DNA of 52,022 bases from Chloroflexia bacterium (GCA_030431755.1 JAUIIK010000020.1:1-52022), one strand, 5' to 3'; numbered from the stretch's first letter, positions 17,016-25,290 are shown. A program made the numbers and translations. Notes: generated by a model not told the origin, from the sequence alone.

Positions 17016-17939
17016 TCAGGCGTCGGGTTCCCCGCGGCTGCCTGTCTGCGCTGTCAGCTCCCGGGCGATATCCAGCGCTTCGGTCACGAGTAGCTCGTCC
17101 GACGTGAACTCCGTGGCAGCCGGGATCGCTCGGCTCGAGAGCTCTCCGAGGACGTCGAGGAGCATCGGGCTGACACTTTCGGCGTCCGTGAGTTTCGCCA
17201 TCAACACGGAGATCGAGGTAGCTTGTCCCGGCTCGATCTCAAGGTCGGGCAAGCTCGCCGAATCGTCTCCAGCGCGACTGATCACGACGCGGTTGATGAG
17301 ATCCAGCCCTTCCGGGGTCAGGCGCATCGGGACGAGCGGTGGCGCGGCTGTGCGTTCTCCTGCATCGAGGGTGCTGAGGAGCTCTTCAACACGGTCTGGG
17401 TTGAGCAGCAGCTCGCGAAACTCTTGACGTACACCGAGGCTGCGGACGGCATCGTCGACGTTCAGCTCTGGAGCTTGCTGCACGACGAAGCCAAAGGTTC
17501 TGGCAATGTCCATGAGAAAGCGGAAGATGTAGCGGTTGCAAAAAGCTCCGACTTCCGTTGTTGGCAGGGCCGGCAAGTCGCGATAGTTGAAGAGTGTAAC
17601 GGTCGACGCGACGATTGAGCGTTTTCGGACATAGGTGCAGGTGCTGAACTCGAAGAAGGTGTTTGTCGAACAGTCTCGGAAATCTTCATCGGCCAGTTCA
17701 TCGGCCTGTTTATAGAATATCGGGTAGTCGACAACCATTTGAGCGCCAGCTTGCGCCCTCGGACCAATCTGCAGGAAGTCCTGGGGAATCCTCGCCCCGA
17801 GTGGCAGGGCATTCCCCGGGATAACCTGGCTCGTGAACGATGTCGGCCGATTATTGCCTGGCCCCGGTGGATACGAATAGGTCACTCGCAGTGTTCCCAG
17901 ACTGCTATAGAAGGAATTGAGCTTCTTGGCGCAGAGCAT
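17016..17939 (-). CDS. Unknown four-cysteine protein, paralogue A (307 residues)
   Basis: Tandem paralogue of the next gene downstream. Corresponding landmarks are MLC at the start (Cys3), RPTSFTSQ, QDFLQIGPRA, DYPIF, NTFFEFSTCTYVRKR, LLLNPDRV, PLVPMRLTPEGL and TEALDIARELT. Cysteines are at 3, 90, 101 and 134. The N-terminal 115 residues look beta-rich, the C-terminal half alpha-helical. It has no signal peptide and no recognisable enzyme motif. Even the leader is shared: AAAGGAGAACCA precedes both start codons, so the duplication included the translation signals. A 76-base gap separates its stop from the paralogue's leader, so both are probably co-transcribed. Function unknown. Confidence 0.7.
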   Translation of the reverse strand: MLCAKKLNSFYSSLGTLRVTYSYPPGPGNNRPTSFTSQVIPGNALPLGARIPQDFLQIGPRAQAGAQMVVDYPIFYKQADELADEDFRDCSTNTFFEFSTCTYVRKRSIVASTVTLFNYRDLPALPTTEVGAFCNRYIFRFLMDIARTFGFVVQQAPELNVDDAVRSLGVRQEFRELLLNPDRVEELLSTLDAGERTAAPPLVPMRLTPEGLDLINRVVISRAGDDSASLPDLEIEPGQATSISVLMAKLTDAESVSPMLLDVLGELSSRAIPAATEFTSDELLVTEALDIARELTAQTGSRGEPDA

Positions 17940-18086
17940 GTTGGTTCTCCTTTACGCTCTGGTTCGGTTGTTCGATACCCGCACACTAAGGCTCGGAATT
18001 GCTCAGTCACCAGCTCGAAAGCTGACCACATTCTGATCGCTTAGCGTAGACATGAGATAGATCTGAAGATGTCTAAAATGAAATAA

Positions 18087-18114
18087 CCCCTCTGTCAAGC
18101 AATTGACAGAGGGG
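18087..18114 (-). terminator. Intrinsic terminator of the 230-residue gene
   Basis: CCCCTCTGTCAA pairs perfectly with TTGACAGAGGGG across a four-base loop. On the minus strand the stem is followed by TTATTTCATTTT. It starts 35 bases past the stop of the 230-residue gene and ahead of the four-cysteine pair, so these are separate transcription units. Confidence 0.88.
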
Positions 18115-18148
18115 ATAGCGAGGTGATTGGGGCGAGCAGCAGGAGTGG

Positions 18149-18841
18149 TTAGGCTCGACGCCTGGCGATACCGGCGTCGGCGGACGAACCACCCTGATAG
18201 TCGCCTGGCGCGCCCGGCCGGGTGTAGCGGACATAGCGGTCGAATGCCGCGGCATAGTTGTCGGCGGCATCGTCGCTGACGTTGGAGCCGAGCGCCTCGA
18301 AGATATTGTCGATGAGTTTCAGCAGCGTGTCGACGCCGTCTAGCACCGCACCGAGGAACGGGATGTCCGGCAGGAACCGCAACGTCTTCTTGATGACTTC
18401 AAGGACGCCGGGGATGCCGCTGAGCAGGCTGTTGGTGTTCAATGCCTGGTTATCAAGAAGCCCGCGCGTCTCGTCGATCATCGCTTCGACTCCCGTGGCT
18501 TTCAGATATTGGATCGCCCGGTTCTGGTCTTCGCTCGATCCGGCCCGGAACTCCGGCGCCAGCAGGTCGTAGAGCCCGGTGGCCATGCCGGGCAAGCGCC
18601 GCGTGTAGATCTGCGCCAGCTGCACGCGCTCTTGCTCGCCCATACCCTCAAGGAATCCGATGGTCCGCTGCCCAACGGCGGTCAGGAGGCCGGCGAACTT
18701 GTCAAAGAGCTGCTGCATGTAGGCGTTAGCGTCGTCAGGGTTCAACGTGTCTGCCGGATCGACGCTCCCCGAACTGCCGGAGCCACTCGTAGTGGTTTTG
18801 TCATCATTGTCTGCGCTACGGTCATTGGCTTGCCGTGGCAT
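18149..18841 (-). CDS. Unknown helical protein, 230 residues
   Basis: I recognise no family. The first 35 residues are a low-complexity, Asp/Ser/Thr/Gly-rich segment, probably disordered. The rest looks wholly alpha-helical, with LFDKFAGLLTAVGQRTIGFL, a charged middle, and a hydrophobic amphipathic stretch at about 155-185 (IPFLGAVLDGVDTLLKLIDN). The end is basic (GIARRRA). There is no signal peptide or classical transmembrane helix, though the amphipathic segment could contact a membrane or a partner. It has its own terminator. It stands between a STAND ATPase gene and the four-cysteine pair, all on one strand, which suggests but does not prove a shared job. Confidence 0.65.
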   Translation of the reverse strand: MPRQANDRSADNDDKTTTSGSGSSGSVDPADTLNPDDANAYMQQLFDKFAGLLTAVGQRTIGFLEGMGEQERVQLAQIYTRRLPGMATGLYDLLAPEFRAGSSEDQNRAIQYLKATGVEAMIDETRGLLDNQALNTNSLLSGIPGVLEVIKKTLRFLPDIPFLGAVLDGVDTLLKLIDNIFEALGSNVSDDAADNYAAAFDRYVRYTRPGAPGDYQGGSSADAGIARRRA

Positions 18842-19065
18842 ATCTGTGATCCCTTCAATGTCGTGTCGATTGCGGGAGCCGTGCCATGGCGCATCGTGAC
18901 GTGCCCGGGTTGATGCGCGTTGGCCGGCTCGTGATCCGGACCAATCGCAGTCCCTACGACGCTTTCCTTACGTTGGATTCATTGCTTACGGGAGCGCTCA
19001 AAGTTGCGAGCGCGAGATTGGGAGTTACCGGTTGCATGTTGAGTTAACCCTTGGAGCAGATGTGG

Positions 19066-21159
19066 CTAGATCGAAGTGGCAACGGTTTCGCCGATTTCGA
19101 GCTGCCAGAGGAGCTCGGTCAGGTGGTCGATGCCTTCGCCGAGGTGGCGGCGGTAGGTGCTGAAGGGCAGATCCAGCAGCTCGGCAGCTTGCTCCTGGGT
19201 CGGGGCCGGCTGGATGTATGTGCGGTAGAGGGCGCGGTAGCCGCGCGCCGTGCGCGGGTCGGCTTCGAGCTGCTCGGATGTCGTGGTGATCAGCGCTTCA
19301 AGGCTGGCTGCGCGCAACGCATTCTCGGCGTCTTCGCCGACGCGGTCGACGATCAGCCGCGAGCGCAATAGCGGGTTTTCGACGAGCTGGTCTGGACGGT
19401 GGAGGTTGCGTAGGGCGGCGCGGACGGCGTCGAAGAAGTCTGGTTGGCTCAGCACGAGGAGCGCGGGCTTCGGGGCGGCCGGCGGCGTCGGCTCCAGGCT
19501 CATCTCGCGGTCGGCCAGCAGCTGGAGCCAGGGCATCGGCGGCCGGGCGCGCCAGTCGTGGCTGTAGACGCCGTAGCGCCTGCCGTCGACCTCGAAGTCT
19601 GCTTCCGGCGTCCGCGTGAGATCACCATAGGCGAAGAATGGCGCCCAGAACTCGGAGTCGGCACAGGGGAAGTAGGTATAGGCCAGCCCCGGCGTCGAGA
19701 GATAGTGGCGCGCCGCGTTGAGGAAGACGAGACTCTGGACCGGTGTAACGGACTGGTACTCGGCGGCGTCCATCCAGAACCGGAACAATGTCGCCACCTC
19801 TCCCGGTCGTAGCGGCGCCGTTTGTTCGAGGTGCGCGGCCGCTTGGGCGGTCGCCGGGTCGGCCTCGAGATCCTGCGGCGAGACAGCATGCAGGGGCACG
19901 AGCGACATGAAGCCCTGGACCTGCTCTTCCTCGCGAAAGACGACGGTCTGCTCCGGGTGCCGCTCGAACCAGTAAGCGGCAAGACGCGCCGATTCCGCCC
20001 CCTCGTGACGGCGCACCATTTCAAGCAGCGTTGTGAGGTCGTCGACACGCAGCGCGTCGGCGGTCATTGCGCCGGTCGCCTGCCAGTCGAAGAAGGGTTT
20101 GACGACTGGGTTGTCGCGATGGAGAAAGAGCAGGTCGAGCAGCACCTGCTGCTGGACGGCGACCGATGACGAGTAGAACTGCCGGTAGTAATAGTGCCGG
20201 GCGCGTTCGTGGAACGTCGCGAAGCGATCAGGGTTGCGCCAACGGAGTTCGGCTGAGAGGGCGTCGCGGGCCAGGTCGTGCGGACGCGCCCCGTCGCGGT
20301 CCAGCTCGATGCAGGAGAGACTCACGAGCCACTCGAACACGTCGCGGACATCTTCGACGCCGAGGATCGCCGCCAGCAGTGGCTCGGTCAGCGAGCGCAC
20401 GATCGAGGCAGCTTCGAGCGCTTCGCGCTGGGCGGGCTCGGAGGCTTCGCTGGTCAGCCGTTCCAGGAGCGCCTGGATGATGTTGATCGCCGATTCAGGA
20501 TCAAAGGTCGCGTCGGGTTGCTGGGCGCAGATATCGGCCGCCAAAGCCAGCGCCAGCGGATGGCCGTGGGTAAAGCCCAACACTGCGTCGAACTGGCTCT
20601 GCGGAACCTGCAGACGGTTGAGCAGCACCCGGCCATTCTCGGGCGTGAAGTTCCGGAGCGGCATCGCGTGGATGAGCCGCTGTAAGCCCGGCCGGCTGCG
20701 CCACTCCAGCTGCGGTCCTTCTCGCCCGGCCAGCACGAGGATGACCTGGTCCGAAAGGCTTGGGAGGAGCACCCTGCGCAGCCAACCGTCCAGCGGCCGA
20801 AGTAGCTCATACGTGTCGATAATGAGCACGTAGCGGTCGGTGATGCCCGCCAAGCTGTCGAGGAGCGTGGTTGCATCGCCGCCGACATGGTCGGAGAGGG
20901 CGCTGATGAGGGCCAGCGGCGACGGCTCAATGTGCCGGCCATCAATGAAGCGGCAGGCGACGTCATGTTGTCCGCTGAGATACTGGAACTCGCGCAACAG
21001 CGTCGTCTTGCCGACGCCGCCCGGCCCGTGGACGAAAACTACCTGTTTGTCCGGGCTGTCCGCTTGAAGCAGGGACTCGAACAGGCGACGCTCATCGTCA
21101 CGCCCGACGAAGATGTCATGCTCCCATGCAGCCATGCGGTCACGGATTGTTCCGCTCAT
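19066..21159 (-). CDS. STAND/AAA-type ATPase with C-terminal helix-turn-helix-like tail
   Basis: This 697-residue protein starts with FVGRDDERRLF, a typical entry to AAA/STAND ATPases. Walker A is GPGGVGKTT (46-54 region), Walker B LIIDTYELL with Asp115, sensor 1 LVLAGREGP, and GHPLALALAADI matches the GxP motif of STAND proteins. A winged-helix and a long helical part follow. The last 45 residues (QEQAAELLDLPFSTYRRHL) look like a region-4-type helix-turn-helix. Such proteins couple signal sensing to nucleotide-driven switching, as in MalT-type regulators or defence NTPases; no effector enzyme is visible. It lies upstream of the unknown 230-residue and four-cysteine genes on the same strand. 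Confidence 0.8.
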   Translation of the reverse strand: MSGTIRDRMAAWEHDIFVGRDDERRLFESLLQADSPDKQVVFVHGPGGVGKTTLLREFQYLSGQHDVACRFIDGRHIEPSPLALISALSDHVGGDATTLLDSLAGITDRYVLIIDTYELLRPLDGWLRRVLLPSLSDQVILVLAGREGPQLEWRSRPGLQRLIHAMPLRNFTPENGRVLLNRLQVPQSQFDAVLGFTHGHPLALALAADICAQQPDATFDPESAINIIQALLERLTSEASEPAQREALEAASIVRSLTEPLLAAILGVEDVRDVFEWLVSLSCIELDRDGARPHDLARDALSAELRWRNPDRFATFHERARHYYYRQFYSSSVAVQQQVLLDLLFLHRDNPVVKPFFDWQATGAMTADALRVDDLTTLLEMVRRHEGAESARLAAYWFERHPEQTVVFREEEQVQGFMSLVPLHAVSPQDLEADPATAQAAAHLEQTAPLRPGEVATLFRFWMDAAEYQSVTPVQSLVFLNAARHYLSTPGLAYTYFPCADSEFWAPFFAYGDLTRTPEADFEVDGRRYGVYSHDWRARPPMPWLQLLADREMSLEPTPPAAPKPALLVLSQPDFFDAVRAALRNLHRPDQLVENPLLRSRLIVDRVGEDAENALRAASLEALITTTSEQLEADPRTARGYRALYRTYIQPAPTQEQAAELLDLPFSTYRRHLGEGIDHLTELLWQLEIGETVATSI

Positions 21160-21291
21160 CGGTCCGACATCCTCCGGGTCGCCTTATAGCGGCGACGGTT
21201 GCTTACGCGGTGTCTCCTGCCACAGTCTAGCACCGTTTTTTGCCGGAAGAATCGTCAAAATGGTTGTGTCAGGTCGACGTCAGGAGCTCGG

Positions 21292-22269
21292 CTAGCTACG
21301 TAGTCGCGGCAGCACCTGCGCGCCCAGGAGCGCGATGGCCGCCAGCGGGTCCGGCCCGAGCGGCGGGCCAAAGCTGAGGTGGCGCGCGCCGAGGGTGATG
21401 AGCGCCTGCAAGCGCTCGACGAGTGTGCCCGGATCGCCGACGATGCCGATCTTGAGCATTTCCGGGGTGACGAGCGAGCGGGCGAGCGCAGGATCACGTT
21501 GGCGTTGCAGCGCGTCCTCGATTGCGTCCAGACGGGCCGGGTCCAGTCCGAGCCGGTCGCGCAGGTAGCCGCTCAGCGCGTGCCCGTAGTAGGCGATCTT
21601 GTCCCGCATGACTTCTTCGGCCGCCGCGCCATCCGGGGAGACGGAGCACCAGATACAGGCAGCCAGGTCGAAGTCGTCGGGCGACCTCCCGGTACGGGCT
21701 AAACCCTCCTCGACGAGCGGCCGCACCGTTTGCAGATGTTCTGGCGGAAAGAGAAGCGGCAACGCGCCATCCGCCAGCTCGCCGGCCAGCCGCAGCATCC
21801 GCGGGCTGGTTGCGCCGAGATAGATCGGGATGTCGTTGGCGACCGGCAGCCGCAGATAGGCTTCGTCCTGCCAACCCGCGACAGGCTCACCGCGCAGGCA
21901 GCGCCGGAGGTCGCCGATGACCTGCCGCATACGCGTGAGAGGCCGCTCGTGCGGGATGCCGACCCAGCCGAGAAAGTCTGGCGCGCCAGCAGCGATGCCG
22001 AGATTGAAGCGCCCGTCGCTCAGTTCATTGAGTGTCCCCGCCGTCATGGCGATCTCGGCGGGATGCAGCGTGTAGGGATTCAACACGCAGGTGCCGATCT
22101 CGATGCGCGTGGTCGCGAGCGCGCAGGCCGCGAGAATGACGGCGGAGTCACGCAGGAAGAGGTCATGGCTCACCCAGAACTGGTCGAACCCGGCATCTTC
22201 GGCGGCTTGCGCCAGGTCCGGGTAGCTGGCGACCGGCAGGTCGTTGTTGAGGCGGATGCTAAAGCGCAC
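21292..22269 (-). CDS. LLM-class (F420- or flavin-dependent) oxidoreductase
   Basis: A 325-residue luciferase-like monooxygenase of the F420-dependent type. Signs are GFDQFWVSHDLFLRDSAVIL, GTCVLNPYTLHPAEIAM, FNLGIAAGAPDFLGWVG and IPIYLGATSPRMLRLAGELADG, the last typical of tetrahydromethanopterin-reductase-like members. The cofactor cannot be read with certainty. The start is a GTG overlapping the stop of the upstream RidA-like gene (TAGTG), not the ATG 49 codons earlier, which adds a non-homologous arginine-rich lead. The pairing of an LLM oxidoreductase with a RidA-like protein recalls pyrimidine or amine catabolic units such as RutA/RutC, but the other members are missing. Confidence 0.9.
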   Translation of the reverse strand: MRFSIRLNNDLPVASYPDLAQAAEDAGFDQFWVSHDLFLRDSAVILAACALATTRIEIGTCVLNPYTLHPAEIAMTAGTLNELSDGRFNLGIAAGAPDFLGWVGIPHERPLTRMRQVIGDLRRCLRGEPVAGWQDEAYLRLPVANDIPIYLGATSPRMLRLAGELADGALPLLFPPEHLQTVRPLVEEGLARTGRSPDDFDLAACIWCSVSPDGAAAEEVMRDKIAYYGHALSGYLRDRLGLDPARLDAIEDALQRQRDPALARSLVTPEMLKIGIVGDPGTLVERLQALITLGARHLSFGPPLGPDPLAAIALLGAQVLPRLRS

Positions 22270-22670
22270 TAGGCCACCGTTTCTGCCGGGAGGATGGCGT
22301 CGGCTTCGATCTCGACGAGGTATTCGTCGCCCACTAGCCTGCTTACCTCGACCAGTGTATTGGCCGGGCGGATGTCGCCGAAATAGCGCCCATGGACGCG
22401 CCCGATGGCCTCCCAATCATCCGCGTTCGTGACGTAGATGCGGGTGCGGACGACGTTGGCCAGGGTTGCGCCCGCCTCGTGAAGAGCGCGTTCGATCTTC
22501 TGGATAACATAGTCCGTCTGGGCTGCCGGATCGCCCACGCCGACGGGGTTGCCGTCATCGTCCGTCGCGGTCGTTCCGGAAACGGAGACAAAGCGGTCGA
22601 TGCGCAGGGCGCGCGAGAAGCCAACGGCGTGCTCCCACTCGGTGCCGGACGATATGCGCTGGTAGGTCAT
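22269..22670 (-). CDS. RidA/YjgF-family protein
   Basis: This 133-residue protein has the RidA trimer fold: RISSGTEWEHAVGFSRALRIDRFVSVSGTT-type opening, AAQTDYVIQKIERAL, VVRTRIYVTNADDWEAIGRVHGRYF, and a C-terminal VEVSRLVGDEYLVEIEADAIL. In the canonical family the last segment holds an Arg that binds the carboxylate of the imine; here VEVSRLV places an Arg in that region. It likely removes reactive enamines or imines, or a related intermediate, from the LLM enzyme encoded downstream with overlapping stop and start. GAGGGG precedes the ATG at 22670. The longer frame upstream is rejected for lack of family similarity. Confidence 0.88.
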   Translation of the reverse strand: MTYQRISSGTEWEHAVGFSRALRIDRFVSVSGTTATDDDGNPVGVGDPAAQTDYVIQKIERALHEAGATLANVVRTRIYVTNADDWEAIGRVHGRYFGDIRPANTLVEVSRLVGDEYLVEIEADAILPAETVA

Positions 22671-22801
22671 GATGATTCCCCTCGTTGGTGCCACTGATCC
22701 GGCGGCATTGTAAGGTAGCGTGACTGATAGAGGATAAGCGCTGGCCCAGCCATTGCGGCTGCGGGACGTACCTGGACCGGCGCGGGGCGAAAGGACCGGC
22801 C

Positions 22802-22987
22802 ATGCTCTACCTGCTTGCGATCTTGCTGCCGCCGCTCGCGGTCTTGCTGACCGGGCGGCCATTTCAGGCGTTGCTCAATGTGCCGCTGACGCTCATCTTC
22901 TGGATTCCTGGCGTGCTCCATGCGATTCTGGTTGTCAACGAGCACAAGGCGAATCAGCGTGCGCAGAAGTACGGCTACCGTGACTAA
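22802..22987 (+). CDS. YqaE/Pmp3-family small membrane protein
   Basis: A 61-residue protein with two hydrophobic helices (LLAILLPPLAVLLTG at about 4-18 and LTLIFWIPGVLHAILVV at about 29-46) separated by a short loop, and a polar charged end. LPPLAVLLTG and WIPGVLHAI are the family signature of YqaE/Pmp3 proteolipids. In other organisms they affect membrane potential and respond to salt or cold. AAAGGA stands seven bases before the ATG. It lies 20 bases ahead of the DUF389 membrane gene on the same strand, so the two are probably co-transcribed. Confidence 0.9.
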   Translation: MLYLLAILLPPLAVLLTGRPFQALLNVPLTLIFWIPGVLHAILVVNEHKANQRAQKYGYRD

Positions 22988-23007
22988 CACCGTGATCGGG
23001 GTGGGGG

Positions 23008-24069
23008 ATGAACGCTTCAGGGGGTCCTGAGCGCGAGCGTCAGGACGACGATAGTCAGTCGATCTTCGCGGCCGGCGCGTTGTGGAGCTACGTGCGCTCG
23101 CTGCGTGGCGAGCTCACGCCGGCCGAGCGGCGCGAGGTGCTGGCGCAACTCTTCTATGATGGCATCCAACGCGTCCCGTACCTCTACCGCTTCTTTACGC
23201 TTCTGAGCCTGTCGGTCGCGATTGCTTCGTTCGGGTTGTTGACCGATTCGACGGCGGTCGTGATCGGGGCGATGCTCGTCGCGCCGTTGATGACGCCGAT
23301 TCAGGCGACGGCCGCTTCGCTGGTGATGGGTTGGGAGAAGCGCCAGCTGCAGTCGATGTTGCTCGTTGGCATCGCCGCGAGCTGGTGTGTCGCGCTTTCG
23401 TTTGGGTTTGGCTTGCTTGCGCCGGACCGGGGCGTGTTGCCGGCTGAGATCATCTCGCGGACCTCGCCGACGTTGCTGGATCTGGGCATCGCCCTGGCGG
23501 CCGGCGCGGCTGGCGCGTACACGCTTGTGCGGAAGGAGTCTTCGGCCATTCCGGGCGTGGCTGTCGCGGTCGCGCTGGTGCCGCCGTTGGCCGTTGTAGG
23601 TCTGACGCTGGAGAACAACGAGCCGCATTTGGCCGCGGGCGCGCTGCTCCTCTTTGTGACGAACTTCGTGGCGATCATCTTCGCGGCGTCGCTGATCTTG
23701 CTGATCACCGGCTTCGCGCCGCAGGCGTTGCTCCAACGCAACTGGCGGCTCGTTCGGCGGGGCGTTATCACAAGCATCGTCGGCGTCATCATCATTTCGA
23801 TACCGCTGGCGATTCACACTACGCAGGTGATCGACGAAGCACGCGCGGACCACGCTGTTGAGCATGCCGTCAACATCTGGCGGGACGACGACTCGAGTTT
23901 CGATGTGAGCGACGTGCGTGTGGATGGCGATGACATTGAGATCGATCTCGTTGGTCCCGGTGAGCCGCCACGCATTAACGACCTTACCCAGCTCATCGCA
24001 GACGAGCTGGGTAAGGATGTCGTCGTCAATGTGCGCTGGATTCAGCGCAACGAGACGTTGCTTGACTAG
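23008..24069 (+). CDS. DUF389 (TIGR00341-type) membrane protein
   Basis: A 353-residue membrane protein of the DUF389 family. After a charged cytoplasmic start it has about six or seven membrane helices between residues 65 and 275, including LSLSVAIASFGLLTDSTAVVIGAMLVAPLMTPI, with the invariant GAMLVAPLMTPI signature of the family. It ends in an acidic soluble domain (about 280-353). The function is unknown; family members have been linked to hydrophobic substrate or lipid handling without proof. GGGGTGGGGG precedes the ATG. The stop TAG shares the palindrome CTAG with the stop of the convergent receiver gene. A perfect 13-base inverted repeat lies in the last 90 bases of the gene. Confidence 0.9.
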   Translation: MNASGGPERERQDDDSQSIFAAGALWSYVRSLRGELTPAERREVLAQLFYDGIQRVPYLYRFFTLLSLSVAIASFGLLTDSTAVVIGAMLVAPLMTPIQATAASLVMGWEKRQLQSMLLVGIAASWCVALSFGFGLLAPDRGVLPAEIISRTSPTLLDLGIALAAGAAGAYTLVRKESSAIPGVAVAVALVPPLAVVGLTLENNEPHLAAGALLLFVTNFVAIIFAASLILLITGFAPQALLQRNWRLVRRGVITSIVGVIIISIPLAIHTTQVIDEARADHAVEHAVNIWRDDDSSFDVSDVRVDGDDIEIDLVGPGEPPRINDLTQLIADELGKDVVVNVRWIQRNETLLD

Positions 24070-24428
24070 GCGTAGCGGCCGACGGTGCTGAGCAGTTCCG
24101 TTTCGTCGAACGGCTTGGTGATGTACTCCGTCGCGCCCTGCTTCATGCCCCAGAAGCGGTCCGACGCCTGATCCTTCGAGGTGACCATGATGATCGGGGT
24201 CTCCTTGAAGCGGTTGTCCTTGCGGAGCTGGCGGCAGAACTGGAAGCCGTTCTTGTCCGGCATGATGATGTCCAGCAGCATCAGATCGTAGTCGTGCCGG
24301 TCCAGGTGGGTCATCGCTTCAGTGCTGTTGTGGGCAATATCGACGCTGTACCCGGACTGCATCAGGGGGCGGGCCATGGCCTGCTGCTCGATCGGGCTGT
24401 CATCAACAACGAGAACGCGCTTGGTCAT
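24066..24428 (-). CDS. Single-domain response regulator (CheY-like)
   Basis: This 120-residue protein is a receiver domain alone. The acidic pocket is Asp9-Asp10 in VLVVDDSP, the phospho-acceptor is Asp53 in DLMLLDIIMPDKNG, and the conserved Thr or Ser and Lys are in IIMVTSKDQ and YITKPFDETEL. It has no output domain, so it must act through a partner as CheY, PilH or phosphorelay proteins do. No kinase is adjacent; the XRE-PAS gene, divergent from it across 136 bases, is the only regulatory neighbour. It shares its last bases with the end of the DUF389 gene. Confidence 0.94.
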   Translation of the reverse strand: MTKRVLVVDDSPIEQQAMARPLMQSGYSVDIAHNSTEAMTHLDRHDYDLMLLDIIMPDKNGFQFCRQLRKDNRFKETPIIMVTSKDQASDRFWGMKQGATEYITKPFDETELLSTVGRYA

Positions 24429-24564
24429 TAGATCCCTCTTTCCAGGTCAATCGCTGTGCGACTGTGCTAACTCTGTACTAACTAGAGTCTATGTCTGTAT
24501 GACCTGGGTCGGCAAGGACCAAAAGTACCAGGCACGATGGGTACCGGCGCGATATTCTCTATAC
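24429..24564. promoter_or_regulatory. Divergent promoter region, receiver and XRE-PAS genes
   Basis: Between the two start codons. TATTCT at 24553-24558 lies seven bases before the XRE-PAS ATG and has the shape of a -10 box, which would put the transcription start at or next to the start codon; no ribosome site precedes that ATG. This suggests a leaderless transcript. No convincing -35 box is visible. On the receiver side AAAGAGGGATC precedes the ATG. Confidence 0.4.
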
Positions 24565-25227
24565 ATGAGGACTCTACGCGAGTGGCGTGCCGCCAGACTG
24601 CTGACTATCCGCGATCTCGCGGCCAAAGCCAACGTCGCCAACCAGACCATTGTGCAGATCGAGCACGGACGCATCTCGCCCCGCCTGAGCACGATGCGGC
24701 GGCTCTCCGAGGCGCTCGACGTCGGCCCGGCGGAGATCAGCGAGTTCAACGATGCCATCCGGCGCTCGGGAGAGCCCGCCGAGACCTCCGAGCCTGCGCT
24801 GGAGGACGAGACAGAGGAACAGGCCGGAGCGCCACACCGGCTACAGCCCCTGCTGGATGTGTTGCCCGACGATCCCTTGCAGGGCATTTCGAGCGAGCTC
24901 TGTTTCGGCTTCATCCTCGACAAGCATGGCGACGTGCTCTACCTCAGCCCGTCCCACACCCGTGTCCTCGGCGACGACGTCGAGTGGACTATTGGCGGCG
25001 ACATCTTCGACATCTTCATCCAGTATGTCCACCCCGACGACCAGTACGACATGATGCGTCTGATCCATCACGTCCTGGTGACGCCCGGCGCCATCGACGA
25101 GAGCGGTTACCGGGTGCGGCTGGCGGATGGCGAGTGGAAAGACATGCGCCTGCACGCCACCAATCTCCTGGACAACCCCGCCGTCGAGGGTGTCTTCCTC
25201 GTCTCCAGTCCAATCGCGCACGACTGA
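24565..25227 (+). CDS. XRE-family regulator with PAS-like C-terminal domain
   Basis: A 220-residue protein. Residues 3-58 are an XRE/Cro helix-turn-helix (LREWRAARLLTIRDLAAKA, IVQIEHGRISPRLSTMRRL), then an acidic linker of about 30 residues, then a PAS-type sensor at about 105-215 with GFILDKHGDVLYLSPSHTRVLG, a PAS core opening, and HPDDQYDMM plus LVTPGAIDESGYRVRLADGEWKD, a PAC-like end. It likely binds DNA according to a small ligand or redox state. The ATG at 24565 is chosen because the upstream extension is not protein-like. No Shine-Dalgarno is seen. It could regulate the divergent receiver gene or itself. Confidence 0.82.
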   Translation: MRTLREWRAARLLTIRDLAAKANVANQTIVQIEHGRISPRLSTMRRLSEALDVGPAEISEFNDAIRRSGEPAETSEPALEDETEEQAGAPHRLQPLLDVLPDDPLQGISSELCFGFILDKHGDVLYLSPSHTRVLGDDVEWTIGGDIFDIFIQYVHPDDQYDMMRLIHHVLVTPGAIDESGYRVRLADGEWKDMRLHATNLLDNPAVEGVFLVSSPIAHD

Positions 25228-25290
25228 GCGCCCGGACGCCGCGCGCAGATCGGCGCTTGATCGCTCGAACGCAAGCTACCAACGTCAACT

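Noticed and set aside
18149-21159. A named defence system such as Avs
   Set aside because: The ATPase has STAND traits, but no nuclease, protease or other effector domain is visible, and the neighbours match no known system I can recall.
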